Assembly: GCA_030141605.1 (NCBI GenBank)
Contig: JAQGDQ010000121.1
Location: 248,001-312,000 of the forward strand
Reading direction: 5' to 3'
Origin: Tubiluchus corallicola
Lineage: Eukaryota > Priapulida > Priapulimorpha > Priapulimorphida > Tubiluchidae
Length of the DNA: 64,000 bases
A model generated the notes under the pieces. It did not search any database and was not told where the DNA came from. It saw only the letters and a list, made by a program, of their open reading frames with translations. The translations under genes and the position numbers were made by a program. Of the stretch, positions 1 to 13,159 are shown piece by piece; the first letter of the stretch is position 1, and the number at the start of each line of letters is the position of its first letter.

Positions 1-3000
1 ATATTTGCAACTTAAATACCATACATCGGACACACACAAGTTCGACGGTGGCTAAATACATCAACTTAAAGTCGCGAAAAAGATTACGCTGAAACAACCG
101 CAGTTCAATAAGCATGTCACACACCCGACATTAACTCTGCTATGTTTGAGTGGCCAGAGTTGATCATTTGTGAATGATGAGGCTGGCGAATATTGTATGT
201 TTTACGCACGTTATTTAAACTTCAAAAACGTTCTTTTTAGAACTGGAACTATTACGACACTCTTATTAGCATATACTTGCTTAAAACGTGTGTACCTACT
301 GCATTCGATAAAGTGAGAAAAAACTACCAAGCGAAAGCATTCCAGAAACCTGCAATTTTTGCCACGGTTCCCTAGGCGACGGCAAAATTGAAATAAATCA
401 GCAAAACCGCCCTGAAATATGGGAAGTCAAAGAGGTCTTTGGGATAGGCGGAGCCGTTGATGATTATGAGTGATTCGAGATGTAATTATGGGCGGAGTAC
501 CCCTGTCAGAGTTAATGTGAACAATACTTGCTAACTCTCTGCGTTTTGTTACTATGGCTACGCTGCCTTTTGTCGGTTTTGTTCAAAGCTTGTTTTTTTT
601 AGAAATGACATGAATAAATGTATGCATGCCTCGCTGAGCTGTCATTAGTATATGTATCGTACAGGTGAGCTACGTACGTTAACATTTTCAGACGATAAAC
701 GCAGCTCGTCGTCGTCTTCGTTATCACCATCACATCCATCACCACCATCATCATGAACTTCATTATTAATTACCCATCTAAAGATAAGGTTTTGGTGACC
801 TGTGTTCTCGATATCCTTGTGCAACGGTGCAAGGTTGGTAACGGCTGGGAAGCCGCTACCGTTGTCACTGCTAAAAGCAGCGAGGAAACTTTTATAAAAC
901 TATTGTCAGAGGAATTGTCCAAGAGCGAGAATTGTCTAAGATATTTAACAGTGTCTTTTTTATAAATGTCATCTGTAAAAGTACAGAACTTCTAAAAGGC
1001 TTGGAAAAAAATCACATTTATGTCATCGCCTGTCATGATGTTTTTTGCAAAGCAACACGCCAAAAGTTCAATACAGGAATATTAAACGCGAGATAAGAAA
1101 AAGAAGAACAAAAGTTATGAGGATAACAGAATGATGGTGAAGAGATGACAGCAAGAATGCCAACCAATACTGACAGTACATACCAGCAGAGACGAAACGG
1201 TGACAATGGTAGCAATAATAGCTACAATTACGACGAATGCGATTAAAAATACAACAGAGATAATGATGGTAATGAGACAATCGTGAATTAAAGCAGCTTT
1301 TGACGCTTATAAAAGCTGAAAGCAATTTTTCCGTCTCTGGTTTTGCACTTCTAAATTACGTTACAGTAAAGAATTTGGAAGCTATATTATTCTCACCTAT
1401 GTATTTATTTAGTGACTATCCTTGTACAGCTACTATAGGACCACGTGACATTGGCCGTTGACGGCACCTTTAGAAAGAAAAACAATTAAGAAAATAAATG
1501 TGCTCCAAGCTCATTAGCAATTAGACCTGCTGATTATAATGAACAACTGCGATTAAAGCTGCCAAGTTGCACTTTACCAAATGAAAACTTATTGCAAAGG
1601 CGGTCACATTAACTCCCTCGTGAAAAATGAAAACGTCGAATTGTGTCTTTGTGTTTCACGGCTTTTTGGTCAATTTACAGTACAGACCACTGGTCATTAA
1701 AACGTTACACGTTCCGTCTAGTTAAAAGAACTTTTGCTAACTTGGTTTTATCAGTACGGTGAGTGGTTACACAATTTAGGGGGGGGGGGGTAATTGTACA
1801 CACAAAATAGTAGCAATAGCGACAAAACGCGCTAAAATCAAATTAAAAAATCTGTGGATGCTTGGTTAGACTTCTGTGACTTTCAGAATTCACAAAAAGC
1901 TTTATCAGTCAAATAGCCTGTCTCTATGTGCCTCTAAAGTTGCCTGAGTGAAATAAAGGTTGCTAAGAACGTTTTAACACCCGAAATCTTGTAAGACAAG
2001 ATTAAAATTACTCAGGAAGAATAAAAACACAAGAACTACAGTCCGACTGAGACACCACTTAAATGCCAGACAAGTCCAGGTCAAACTTAATTTTAAAACG
2101 AACAAGCGTTTAAACAAAACGAAGTGCGACACTGTTCCCTCCTGCAGTTTGAATTATCACATTTTATATGGGAATTATGGATATTTTAAGTTGACTGATG
2201 CGCTACAAGCTTCTTGTGCCAAGTTGGCCAACTGACGAATGAACAAACATGCAGAAAGAATATACTCATAATTACAATGAAAATAGTTGTTTATTTTAGC
2301 AATTTTGTGTTTTACGTGGGTACAACACAGTCACCCGTCAAGCAACCAAATAAGCGCCATAACAAAGTACGCCCATCTATACCCAAGAAAAAGAAAGTAT
2401 TGCAGTCTACTATTCTTTGAATTTTTACTTCAATATCACAGATACACCCAGGCTCTTGGGAGTAACCGTGTGATAGTTTCGCGCACGCAATCAGAAGCCT
2501 GGGTTCTTGAGATGCTCTTACAAGGAAATAATCTTTTGGATAGCTCTATAAGATGCTTTAATCAAGCCAAGAAGATGTGCTATAAATCCGAGAGGAAGCA
2601 ATAATGCGGTTTAGAAAGGAACAACTTGTCTTTTCTCTTGAAACAAGAAACATTAAACTGCTTTTACAGCTAAAACTTGAAATAAGCTCTCTGCTGGAAT
2701 CTTTTATATGCCTTCGTGATGTAGGTTTTGAGAGAGTTTTCAGGAAATTAAATGGAAATAATAAATTATTCCATGTCCATGCTTCGTACATCCATTTTTC
2801 GGTTTTAAGCTCCCTCACCTTACAGTCTGTATGTATACGTAGTAAAGGCCAAGCTAAGTGTTATATAACTTGCTGTCTTACAGATTTGATTATTTTCTTG
2901 CTTGAAATAACTTCTAATTTGTTTTGGACCGACCCACTTCAGAGACCATTAGACTAACGGCCTTTTAAGGTTAGTGACAATAAGGTACGAACATGAAATA

Positions 3001-4200
3001 GCTAAACGGCGAAGGGTCAACTTTGTGGCACCTTCTTGTTTCGTCAAGAAGTGTCGTTGTTTTTACTATAGAAAATCGAGAACTTGGTTTACCATCGTAA
3101 CCTGGGAAACTCATTACAAAATACTGGAATAACTAGATACACATGGATAGCAGGATCCGATATATTCAATTGACACGTTTAACGCTAGCTTATTACACTA
3201 GCATATCGTATTGATTAACTGCGTAATAAGAACTATTTTGCAAGAAGATGAGTGGGTTTTTTTATTTTGTTTATTGTGAATTAGCTAACTAGATAAGCAT
3301 AGGTGTATCAGCACGAGCCTAATTAGCAAGACCCAAGGCAATATACATGTTTTTCAACGCCTTAGCTGTGATTTACTGTTTGAGATGTTTTCTTATTATA
3401 ATGAGCTCGCGTTAATTATGCCTGGAAGCTTAAAGTGTCCACGGTGCGGCGTTCGGCCACTGGGCAAAGTGGTCTGCAAATGGTCAATTAGATCTAACTG
3501 TTTAATCCCTATTGTTAATCATGAGGACACCAGTGCTTTGTTATTGGAAAGCAGATGGTAAGAGAGCTTGCAGCTGACCAGTCTAGTGGCCAATCTCTAT
3601 TCGCTGAGTGTCTAACTCCACGCATGATTTATATTGTTGATTTAATTATGTACCTAATTATTCAAATTATTCACACAGTAATTCTTCAAAAATAATTGCA
3701 AATTAGGGAAGTGTTTACTTTTGTAACGGCCGACTGCCAATATGTAGACAATATATGGAATAATGAAGATCGGCTAGAGTTAACTTAATATATTGTTCAG
3801 TTCGATACAACTTATTAATACCCTGTAAATTGTTGGTAAAGAATTGATTTAGTTATTGTTCCATAGATAAGTCGACTAGACAAAGGTTGACCAAAATGGC
3901 TCTTCGTCATTTTTAAACTTTTGGGCTATCTAAAAAGGATTGAGCCACTTTGAGGTCACAAAAAGTAGGAAACAGACTAACCGACAAAGAGAGCGTCAAG
4001 AGACCCTGATAGAACGACCCCTCAACTGACATTTTTTGAATCAAACATGTTTGAAAGACAGGAAATGTGCAAAATTTGGGACACAACCGGGAATACGAAC
4101 CTTCTGCTCACCCTGCAGACAGCAGGCGGCGGACTATAATGTATCCAGCGGTTATATAACAGGACAGACAGGTAGGTCTTAATTAATCCTTATGGCTGGC
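1..4200. other. No gene recognised
   Basis: AT-rich sequence with short open frames only, none with recognisable motifs, signal peptides or paired splice sites. Contains a G10 run near 1779. Two adjacent open frames (2287-2604 and 2604-2957) are not supported as genes. Confidence 0.6.
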
Positions 4201-4233
4201 CAATGATTAACATGACCTGTCATAGTCGTTGGA

Positions 4234-4305
4234 GTTGCCGTAGTCTAGCGGTTATGGCATCTACCGTCTAAGCGGAAGGTCCCAGGTTCAAATCCATATA
4301 ATAAT
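4234..4305 (+). pseudogene. Degenerate tRNA-like sequence (tRNA pseudogene or SINE head)
   Basis: It shares TAGcGGTTAT and AAGGTCCCAGGTTCaAa with the intact tRNA-Val in this window and keeps box A and box B spacing. The T stem is broken (CCAGG against CCATA), the acceptor stem does not close, and base 33 of the anticodon loop is G instead of T. The loop would read TCT as anticodon. A decayed tRNA copy or a tRNA-derived SINE head are the best explanations. Confidence 0.5.
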
Positions 4306-4975
4306 TTTTCATTACAGCTGTTCTACCAAATTCGATTCGGTTATTTTTAGAACAAGGATGCCGTATTTAGCTCCTATGTGTAGGATGAAGACTTGCAAAT
4401 TTGTGACATACAAGGCTGCTGTTCTATATTTTCTCTTAAAACAAAGTAATTTATGTTGTCACTCAAATAAAAAGACACTAATTGTTGCGTGCTACATATA
4501 CCAGCCTAACGTTTTATTATAATTGTAAGAGCAATAAAGCCTAGATCTGCAACCCATGGGCTTTGCTGGGATGACAAACGGCGCAATAACATAATTCTCT
4601 AGAAGCAAAGCGCAAAAATGGGATTCTATTGGGGAAACGCGCATGTAAAGATCATAATTAGGCTTTTATCCAGGCAGTTAGAGCAGTCAACGATCAATTA
4701 TTTATCGTGGCCAAGGAAAACCGCTTTCCACGTGTTTTCACAAGCAATCCTTCAAAACTGAGCGGCTATTTTTCTTATCTGGAAAATTTTCCCTCGAGTT
4801 TTCAGACCAGGTTTTACGAAAAAGAGCAGCAAGAGAAATAAAATCAAGAGATTATTATTGCGGACTTGAGTGTTTATGTGAATGTGAAAAAGAAAGACTT
4901 CCGAATTTAAAACAACCAGAGCAATGCGAGAAAATATGTTAAACAGTAAAACTGAGATTACGCCAAGATAATTGG

Positions 4976-5182
<207 letters not shown>

Positions 5183-5192
<10 letters not shown>

Positions 5193-5331
5193 TGAAGAAA
5201 GGAAAGTAAGCAATTTTGATATATTGAGATTCACTCCATGTTTACCATTAGTAGATAGGGAACAGCAGTAACACCACCATGCATTTCCAGAGAATAAAAA
5301 AAGAAAGGGGATGATACTATTAAACAGAGTG
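5183..5331 (+). pseudogene. Inverted partial copy of Tec-kinase intron 1 / exon 2
   Basis: This plus-strand stretch closely matches the minus strand of 51014-50866: the end of kinase intron 1, its acceptor and the first ~40 bp of PH-domain exon 2. Shared strings include GTAGATAGG, CAGCAGTAACACCACCATGC and GAAAGGGGATGATACTA. The copy keeps the AG acceptor, but one base is lost in the A-run, so AGA ATA GGA AAA becomes a frameshift reaching a stop. Similarity ends abruptly at about 5331. The (GA)n tract before it mirrors the (CT)n tract of intron 1. It cannot code for a kinase. Confidence 0.85.
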
Positions 5332-5339
5332 GTATACTA

Positions 5340-8300
5340 CTACTACTCTCTTCCTCTTTTCTGTCTCAATGTCTTTTTTTGTTTCTCGTTCCCTTCCTCT
5401 ACCATTCATGTAGACTGGTACCCTAGTGACTATAATAATATAATGGAAACATAAGTGGTGTTTCTTTCTTGCTTTACACAATTACAGCGGTTCCCTTGCT
5501 AGTTTCACATTAATGAACCACACAATAGAGCAAACGAGTTGAGGTCGTCTTTTTCATAATTCGCATAGTCTATGCCCAGAGGGTCAATTATTGTGACTCA
5601 CAACAAGTAAAGCTCTTCACTGAAGATTTCCTATGTACTTTGCAAAATTGTCATAATCAGCGAATTACTCCTAGGCTCCAGGAAGACTGGAGGAATATAC
5701 TAGTGACGTCAGTGGCTCTAAAAAATGGCAAAACTGGGAGTGCCATATAACATAAGACTAAATGACATTACGCGAATCGAATTCACATGGTGAAGAGAAA
5801 AGCTTAGTTGCCAGGGTGCGTGCTTGGCTACGATAGTTAAACAGCGCCAAATCAATGAGCAAAGTGGCGATTGTTGGAAAAAATGCTGCTGCCGATTTCA
5901 TCTCTGGCACTATTTTTCTCATTGAATAATCTAAATATGTCGGACACAGTGTCTCATCTCAGAAAATTATTCTTGATAATAGGATTCCGCTTCCGCCACA
6001 AGCGTTCAACAGTTCAGGTGCGATGGTGTTTCTGGATGCCGGTTTGCACTGTGGCAACTGAATAAAAAATTTACAACAATTTATGTATTTAGACATTTAA
6101 ACAACATTTCCAGAATGTGGCACTGAAACACCAATTTTCTAAACCTCCATGGCAAAAACCGCAACTTGTACCTCAAAGTGGGACGAAACAGAAATCTGTT
6201 TTTTAAAAGGTATTCTTAAGCTTAACTATGCGTAGTTATGTTATGACTATTGGCTATACTTACTCAAAATAGCAGAACATCAAACAAAAGGTGCTACTAT
6301 ACACGTTAGGAGAAAGAGCACTCGGTTCTTGAGGAGAAACGAGTGTAAAGACGAACTGCAGCAAAATTAACGAACTCAAAGTTGATAAATACTGATATAT
6401 TTGCATAGTGGAATTTATATTAAGGTCCAATGTTTGCATTGTGCCTTGAAACACAATCACGGAAGCGACATGAATCACTTGAACTGGTGCAAATTTATGA
6501 AACAGTTGATGACTAAGCTGATCTGATGAAGAAATTTGTGTGTGGGCAAGACATTTACAGCAAACCGTGATAATAGAGGCACAATGACAGCTTAATTACT
6601 GGTAACGTTTTAGATTAATCTTTTGCTAGTGTGTAACGATGGTTGTTGTCAGCTTGCATGGTTTCGGTAGGGTGGTTTTGAGAACATGACTTCAAGGCGA
6701 AACCTTCAGAGTAGGATACTGAGCATGAGTTTGAGCGACATCAAATGAACGAGTCTATGTGATACATTTTCCCCTTATAAAATTTGGGCTTTGGTCTTTG
6801 GGAATGGTTTTTTTGCCAAAAATCTCAAACATCTTCGTCTCTCACTCTAACCCTAATCAATCACAGTTGCTGAAAAACGCTCCAAAATTGTTTTCTAGAT
6901 AATTCCTTTTTGTATTGTTTATGGCTTCAATGTTGGGTGTGAATTTAACTTAGTACCGCAGCTGTAGTGTTTTTAATACAAATTTTTGGGGCAGGAAAAT
7001 TTCTGATACCATACGGTGTTACGATACAGCTCTCACGACGTCTTTTACTTTTAACATAAAACTATCTAAACTTGTAATAATATTGTTTAAATTAAGTGAA
7101 AAAGTTTTTCGAGGCCCGTGGGCGCTTCCTCTTCGTAAATTTTGCAAGAGCAATAGCTCAAGGTTGACATTGAATCTGGCATATTTTGATACATATCGTC
7201 TCGTTGAAGCTGAGTATTACAGCTTGAATATACAAATTTTCGAAAGTGTTCGTCAAAAAAAAGCTAGAGATAAGTTATAAGTTAGAATTATAAAAAACGT
7301 TCAAATACAAAAATATCTACTTCTTTTCGCCACAAGTTAGATAATCGAGTTGAGCACCGAGTGTGATAAATTCTGAATAATTTACACGAGAAATTAAAAG
7401 CAAAACGCTTATGTAAAAAATATTTTCAAGACGAAGTGTGAGCCATTCAGCCTCCAGTATTCACACTAAGGAAACGTTTATTATAGGCTAGTGTCACAAC
7501 ATTATTTATTATATAGCATCATAATATTATTTATTATATAACAGATTATTTATTGCTGTTCTGTAATGTGCTGTCAACACACTGTTTTTGTTACGTTATT
7601 ACATTCCAGCACGCGTACTGGCAAAATCCTGCATTTGTGAGTTTACGACACGTAATGACATGTAATTAAGACACTATAAAGTGCTATTTTATTGCCTAAA
7701 GATGTGAATGAAGTAACGCATTGTTTAGTAGTTCCGGAGGCATGGTTTCATATTACCTACTTCACCATAGGTATTGGTACTTTCAACTAGAATACTATCG
7801 TCTTTCCATATTCTGTGGTTGCCCATGTTCAGTATGAATATCTGTTAGATCGGCCGCCTATCCAGTGATTTGTGTCTGCTAAAAGCATTGTCAAACAGGT
7901 ATTCCAAATGTACATTTTTCTGTTCGTTTATTTATCCATACCCCAACTAGATTCATTTAGCTACTCCCAGGTGACCACACATTGCAGATTTTCGAACCAA
8001 TCTAATACTAAGCAACCAACAGGATAACTCTTTGTCCCGGTGGTCAGCATAAGGCGTTCCTTTATTTTCGCCGCACCATCACAGCACATAATGCGGCTTA
8101 TTAAATTCTGCGTGTGTGTGCTTTTCTTGGCGCTTTCTTGTTGTTAAAGGTTGTTGCGACCCCACGCTGCTCTTAGCCTGTAATTTACTCACGTTCAAAA
8201 CTAATCCTTAAATTGAATATTTGAGGTAAAGCTTGTACAAAGAGTTCTAGAATCTAAAATCAGCAAGACTGAACAGAGTACAAATAGGTGCGAAAGGCGC

Positions 8301-8390
8301 CATCAAAATTGAAAACTAATAGAATAAAATAGAATATGTAGAATAGAACGAAGCGAAGTAGAGTGGAATGGAATAGTGAAGAGTAGACCC
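5340..8390. other. No gene recognised
   Basis: AT-rich, non-repetitive sequence with short chance frames. A small imperfect direct repeat (ATTATTTATTATATA) occurs near 7500-7545. Confidence 0.6.
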
Positions 8391-8575
8391 TGAGGATGAA
8401 GGATAATATGATATGACATGACATGATATGATATGATATGGTATGATGTGATGTGATGTGATATGATATGACATGACATAATATAACATGACATGACATG
8501 ACATGACATGACATGACATAACGTAACGTAACGTAACGTAACGTAACGTAACATAACATAACATAATATAGTTTA
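8391..8575. repeat. Compound pentanucleotide repeat
   Basis: About 36 units of 5 bp in register, changing in blocks: TGATA, TGACA, TGATG, TGATA, TGACA, TAACG, TAACA. It gives long spurious ORFs on the minus strand. Confidence 0.9.
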
Positions 8576-9219
8576 ACAGAGTACAATAGGTGTTAAACAG
8601 TACAGCAAAGGACAGCATAGTATAAAATAAAACAATCTGTAATGGCGCGTAGACAACCTGTAATAACGTACGTTGTCCATGCCAGCAGATGCCACTACTC
8701 ACGCACGTTACGCACAATAAATGCCGTCTCTATTGTTACACTCAATTAATTATATTCGCTTGTAGTTCTTTTAATCATATGCAGGAAAATTACGTAATAA
8801 TTGTTAAGCTGATTGAATTTGTTTGAACGACGGGCATTCGCACGATATTCCAAGCCGCAGAGACGTTTCTTTAAAAGAAAAATCGAATAAAACGTTCAAC
8901 GTTAAATTGAGTTTTATTATTATCTTGAAATTGAAAGCAGAATCTCGCTCGGCCGATTACAGCCTTGCATTTCATCTCTTTGCAAGACAAAATCATTCAT
9001 GCGCAGTATTAGCATCGCATTTAATTATTAATCGCCATTTTAAATTTGTTATCGCTAACCATTCGTTTGAATACTGACATTGGTGATGCACTCTTTAAAC
9101 AAGTGAGCAGTCATCATAATTGCCACTAATGTTCAACATAATTATAATTATAAATAATTGTCATTAACTGAAGGTGAAACGTTTCACTCGTTTAAAATGA
9201 TCTTCCGTATTCTTCCTCT

Positions 9220-9315
9220 TTCAACTCTCTCTCCATCTCTCTCTCTCTTCCTCTCTCCCCCTCTCTCTCTCTCCCTCTTTCTCCCTTTCTCTCTCCCTCT
9301 CTTTCTCTCTATCTG
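9220..9315. repeat. Imperfect (CT)n tract
   Basis: CTCTCT runs broken by CCCTC and TTTCTC. No associated gene. Confidence 0.9.
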
Positions 9316-9349
9316 CTGTGTAACTGTGTCTATCCGTCTGACTGACTGC

Positions 9350-11677
9350 TAACCTACCTATCTAATCATAATTCTGCGCTTCTTTTACATTTACAAAAAC
9401 TACCCATTTTTGCATAATTATATATAACTTACCTAGATGACACGTGCTGTACGCAGGGTGACATGTTAATTGCAGCTTGCTAAATAAAAATGTTTAAAAG
9501 AAAATCGCCGTTAATTTATCATAATCAGCAGTCATTACGTTGGGTACTACACCTATACTTTTTTGTAGGAGAGAAATTAATCTGGACGAAACAAACACAG
9601 CTTGCTATTATATGTGTCAGTTGTGCGTGAATGCGTGAATGCCAGACTTTATGCCTGCCATTTTTTATGCCAGACTTTCTCTTTCATGTTTCAGCAAAAA
9701 AAGTTTATATATTCGATGATTAACAAAGTAATTTTAGAGGAAGCCTGTCCAAAGTTTGTTAAGTGTAGGTTTTAAATTGATGAAAGTGAAATGATATACT
9801 TATAACAAATACAAGAAATGTCATTGATAATATAAATGTGCTATATATATATAATTTATAATATAATATAAATAACCCCAGTTTTAGTTTCAGATAACCA
9901 ATTTTTCCTATGACATATCCTAGAGAATAGAAGCAGCTACATGTAAACACTGTGTCGAGGTCATTTAAAAATTTAAATTAAATTGGATTTGAGCTCAATA
10001 ACGAAAAAAACTGTGTTGCTTAATTTTAGGGCGAAGTAACTGAAGTTACACATTGAAAATCACTTAGCAGAAATCATGCGGCCATTTAATACCGAACTAT
10101 AACCCCGTGGTCAATAACAGTCTTCCATCCTGGGTCCTATAATTATAGTATTTTACGCGAGGTTGAAGCACAATAAGTTTATTGTACGATTGAGCTAGGG
10201 CAAATTGTAAATGCTATAATCTAAGGGTCATAAATATGTGAACCTGGATAAAAAAATTGCAGTTTCGCATTACAGTCTCACTTTTGCAGAAAAAAGCTGG
10301 CGTTGCACAGTTTGGTTTGGTTTGACTTAAGGTGGGTGTGGTACGTCTTCTATACAGCTTTCAACGGCAAAGCTTACTACTAATGTTGACTGGTTGTGGA
10401 AGGACCGGTCGTAAATTATTATTAAAAATCAACGAGCTTAATTCCTTGTCTTAGCTTAATGGCATTAAACAGCTACGATTCTTTCGAATCCAAAGTATTT
10501 ACTTTTAAATAAGCGCAGTCCCGTTTGCAAAAATTTCTAGCAGTTATAGGGTTATTAGCCAAATTTTTTGTTGGTAAGACTGAATACGCCGAGTTTCGTT
10601 TTTGATGGCCACTAGAGTATGAGTTCATAGGTCTGAGTGGTCCTTAGCTGCTTCTGCAAAGAGTTCGTTATATCCGTCAAACTGGATCAACAAAAAAATC
10701 AGTTATCCGTAAAAACGATCCACTCGTGAAGCACGAAGAAACGAATTGCCAACAAAAGCAGTCTCAACAAAAATAAGCGAGAAACTGCCAGTCTATGTGA
10801 AAATTACTTATGTTTTTTATTCATTTCAATTTATTGCGGCCAACGTAATTGCTCTGCAACTTAAACTTCATTTGTTCTACATTTCCCAGAGCTGAAATGA
10901 ACACGTTTAGATAATAAATGCTTAAAACCAATGCTGAATTATGTGACAATAAAATGCGATGATCGTTTAACTTAAGCACCGCTTTGCGTGCCTTTTGCCC
11001 TAAACAAAGCCAAAGAACCGAAATTTCTCCTTGTAATAATATTTACTCTATCAATATTATTTGCCTTTTGTTTCTTTCCTTATAGGCTATTTTGTGCCTT
11101 TTTACTACGTTCTGCGTGGAAAAAGGATTTTTTTGCATAATTTTTTTTGCAAATAAAGCCTCACTGATTTAAATAATTATAATTTTGAAATTTTAATTTT
11201 TTTTTGCATGCTATATTGTTAAAATATACACTATGTTGATTTGAATAACTATAAATAAAAGTTGATGAAATCACTAGTCAGCAACTTTATTGCTTTATAT
11301 AATATTAGATATTAAAATTGCATGAAGAAAATTTTGAGTTTCTAGCATAAAATTTTGGCATTTAAAATAATTCTGTGGCTTGGTTCTTTTTTTTTTATTA
11401 CAATTACGTTTTCATTTGCTTTTTTTATGTTGATGTTATTTTTATTTGTTATGATTTTGTTTTGCTTGAAATTCGTTTTAGTTAAGTTTTGTTAAGTATG
11501 CAACTGTTGTGCCTTTTTTCATTTTGTTTTCTTTATAAATAAGCATGGTAGCATTAGCCACCGTAACATGGGATGACAGCAGCGATGACCGTATGGTCTC
11601 TCTGTCATTCCGTCTCACAATTCATATTTGAAAGTTTCTGCTACTTGTTTTGTTATACCTAAAGTGACAATGAACTG
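9350..11677. other. No gene recognised; right end may be a retroposon 3' end
   Basis: AT-rich sequence. From about 11360 it becomes T-rich and ends in a (TTCTA)n tail, a layout seen at LINE 3' ends. No coding part found. Confidence 0.5.
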
Positions 11678-11774
11678 TTCTATTCTATTCTATTCTATTC
11701 TATTCTATTCTATTCTATTCTATTCTATTCTATTCTATTCTATTCTATTCTATTCTATTCTATTCTATTCTATT
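11678..11774. repeat. (TTCTA)n pentanucleotide tract, about 19 units
   Basis: Nearly perfect repeat. It directly follows a T-rich 300-bp region ending AAAGTGACAATGAACTG, so it may be the microsatellite tail of a retroposon. Confidence 0.93.
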
Positions 11775-11874
11775 GTAACATTTCACTCTTGATGTGGAGT
11801 TTAGCGGATTACTCTATAGCACTACGAAATAAGCAGATTCGTGATAAAACTGTATGTACATGCATCAATCTTAA

Positions 11875-12270
11875 GTATCCTACAAGCACTTCAACCAATC
11901 AATTCCAAACTCCAAGATACTTTTAAAAAGAGGCAAACTCTCGCATTGTTGTCCCAGTTGCTTTATAGAGAACGCTCGACTACTAATCAATAGAATGTCT
12001 GATAAACAATTTAACGATGTTTGCAGAAATATTAATTTTATTCCCATAGGAATTCCCGTAACTATAAAAGAACACTGTGTTGAGAAATATTTAGCTAGCA
12101 AGTCTTTGGAGACCCTACCGCCTTTTATTTATAAATTAAATTTCATCTTAAAACATTGTAAACTTAAGGCAGAAGCTCCACCTTGCACATGGTTTACTGA
12201 AGATTCTTTTTTATCCAAGTTGAAGAAGTATAAATTTTCTAAACATTGGTGTCCAAAATTAATGACAAGG
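11875..12270 (+). CDS. Open exon-like sequence, unknown product (gene or element fragment)
   Basis: One frame stays open from 11875 to 12294 in AT-rich DNA. Composition looks protein-like, with M-S-D-K-Q-F-N-D-V-C and P-I-G-I-P-V-T-I-K-E-H, then Lys/Leu/Cys-rich sequence. A good splice donor, ACAAG|GTATGT, lies at 12270/12271. The first ATG is at 11995. I could not find a convincing partner exon or family. It starts 100 bp past a (TTCTA)n tail, so it might belong to an old insertion or be a lone exon of an unrecognised gene. Confidence 0.27.
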
Positions 12271-12429
12271 TATGTCTGCGTGCTTCACGCCTAATGAATT
12301 GATAATATTGAAAAATATTGATGTTATTTTCTGATATGAAATCATAATATTAACATTCGGCTTTAGCTATGATGTTGTTCGCAATAAATGAGAATTTCGC
12401 ATATGTTCTGTTTCACAAAATAATAACTT

Positions 12430-12665
12430 ATCGATCGATTGCCTATTTGTTTGCTTTTTAGTGCTTGCTTGCTTATTTATTTGTTTGCTTGCCTGTCCGA
12501 GTGTCATTATCCTTGGCTTAGGTGGATACTTGCTTTCTGCTTGCTCACTTGTTTGATTGATTAAGTTGATCGACTGGCTGGCATTACTCGGCTAACTAAT
12601 CAATTGTTTGATTTGTTGGTCGGTCGATCAGTTAGTTGTTTGATGAGTTAGTTGAGCAATTAGTC
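12430..12665. repeat. Degenerate tetranucleotide-derived region
   Basis: Scattered GCTT, TTTG, GATC and GTTA words in 4-bp spacing, grading into the (TTTC)n tract. No coding signal. Confidence 0.55.
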
Positions 12666-12690
12666 AATGGATGGGGGTTGGCTTTCTTTA

Positions 12691-13060
<370 letters not shown>

Positions 13061-13159
13061 TGTTTCTATCCATTTCATAGCTGCAATGCTTGCAGACTTA
13101 AGTTGTAGTCGTACAGCTACAGCCTTTAATTGTCGGCATGGCTGTTCTGGAGTTGATAC

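Noticed and set aside
2214-2957. Adjacent open frames of 105 and 117 codons on the plus strand
   Set aside because: No motif, no splice sites, no homology I recognise; length is possible by chance or from an old element.
8260-8717. Met/Cys/His/Tyr-rich minus-strand frames
   Set aside because: Translations of the pentanucleotide repeat.
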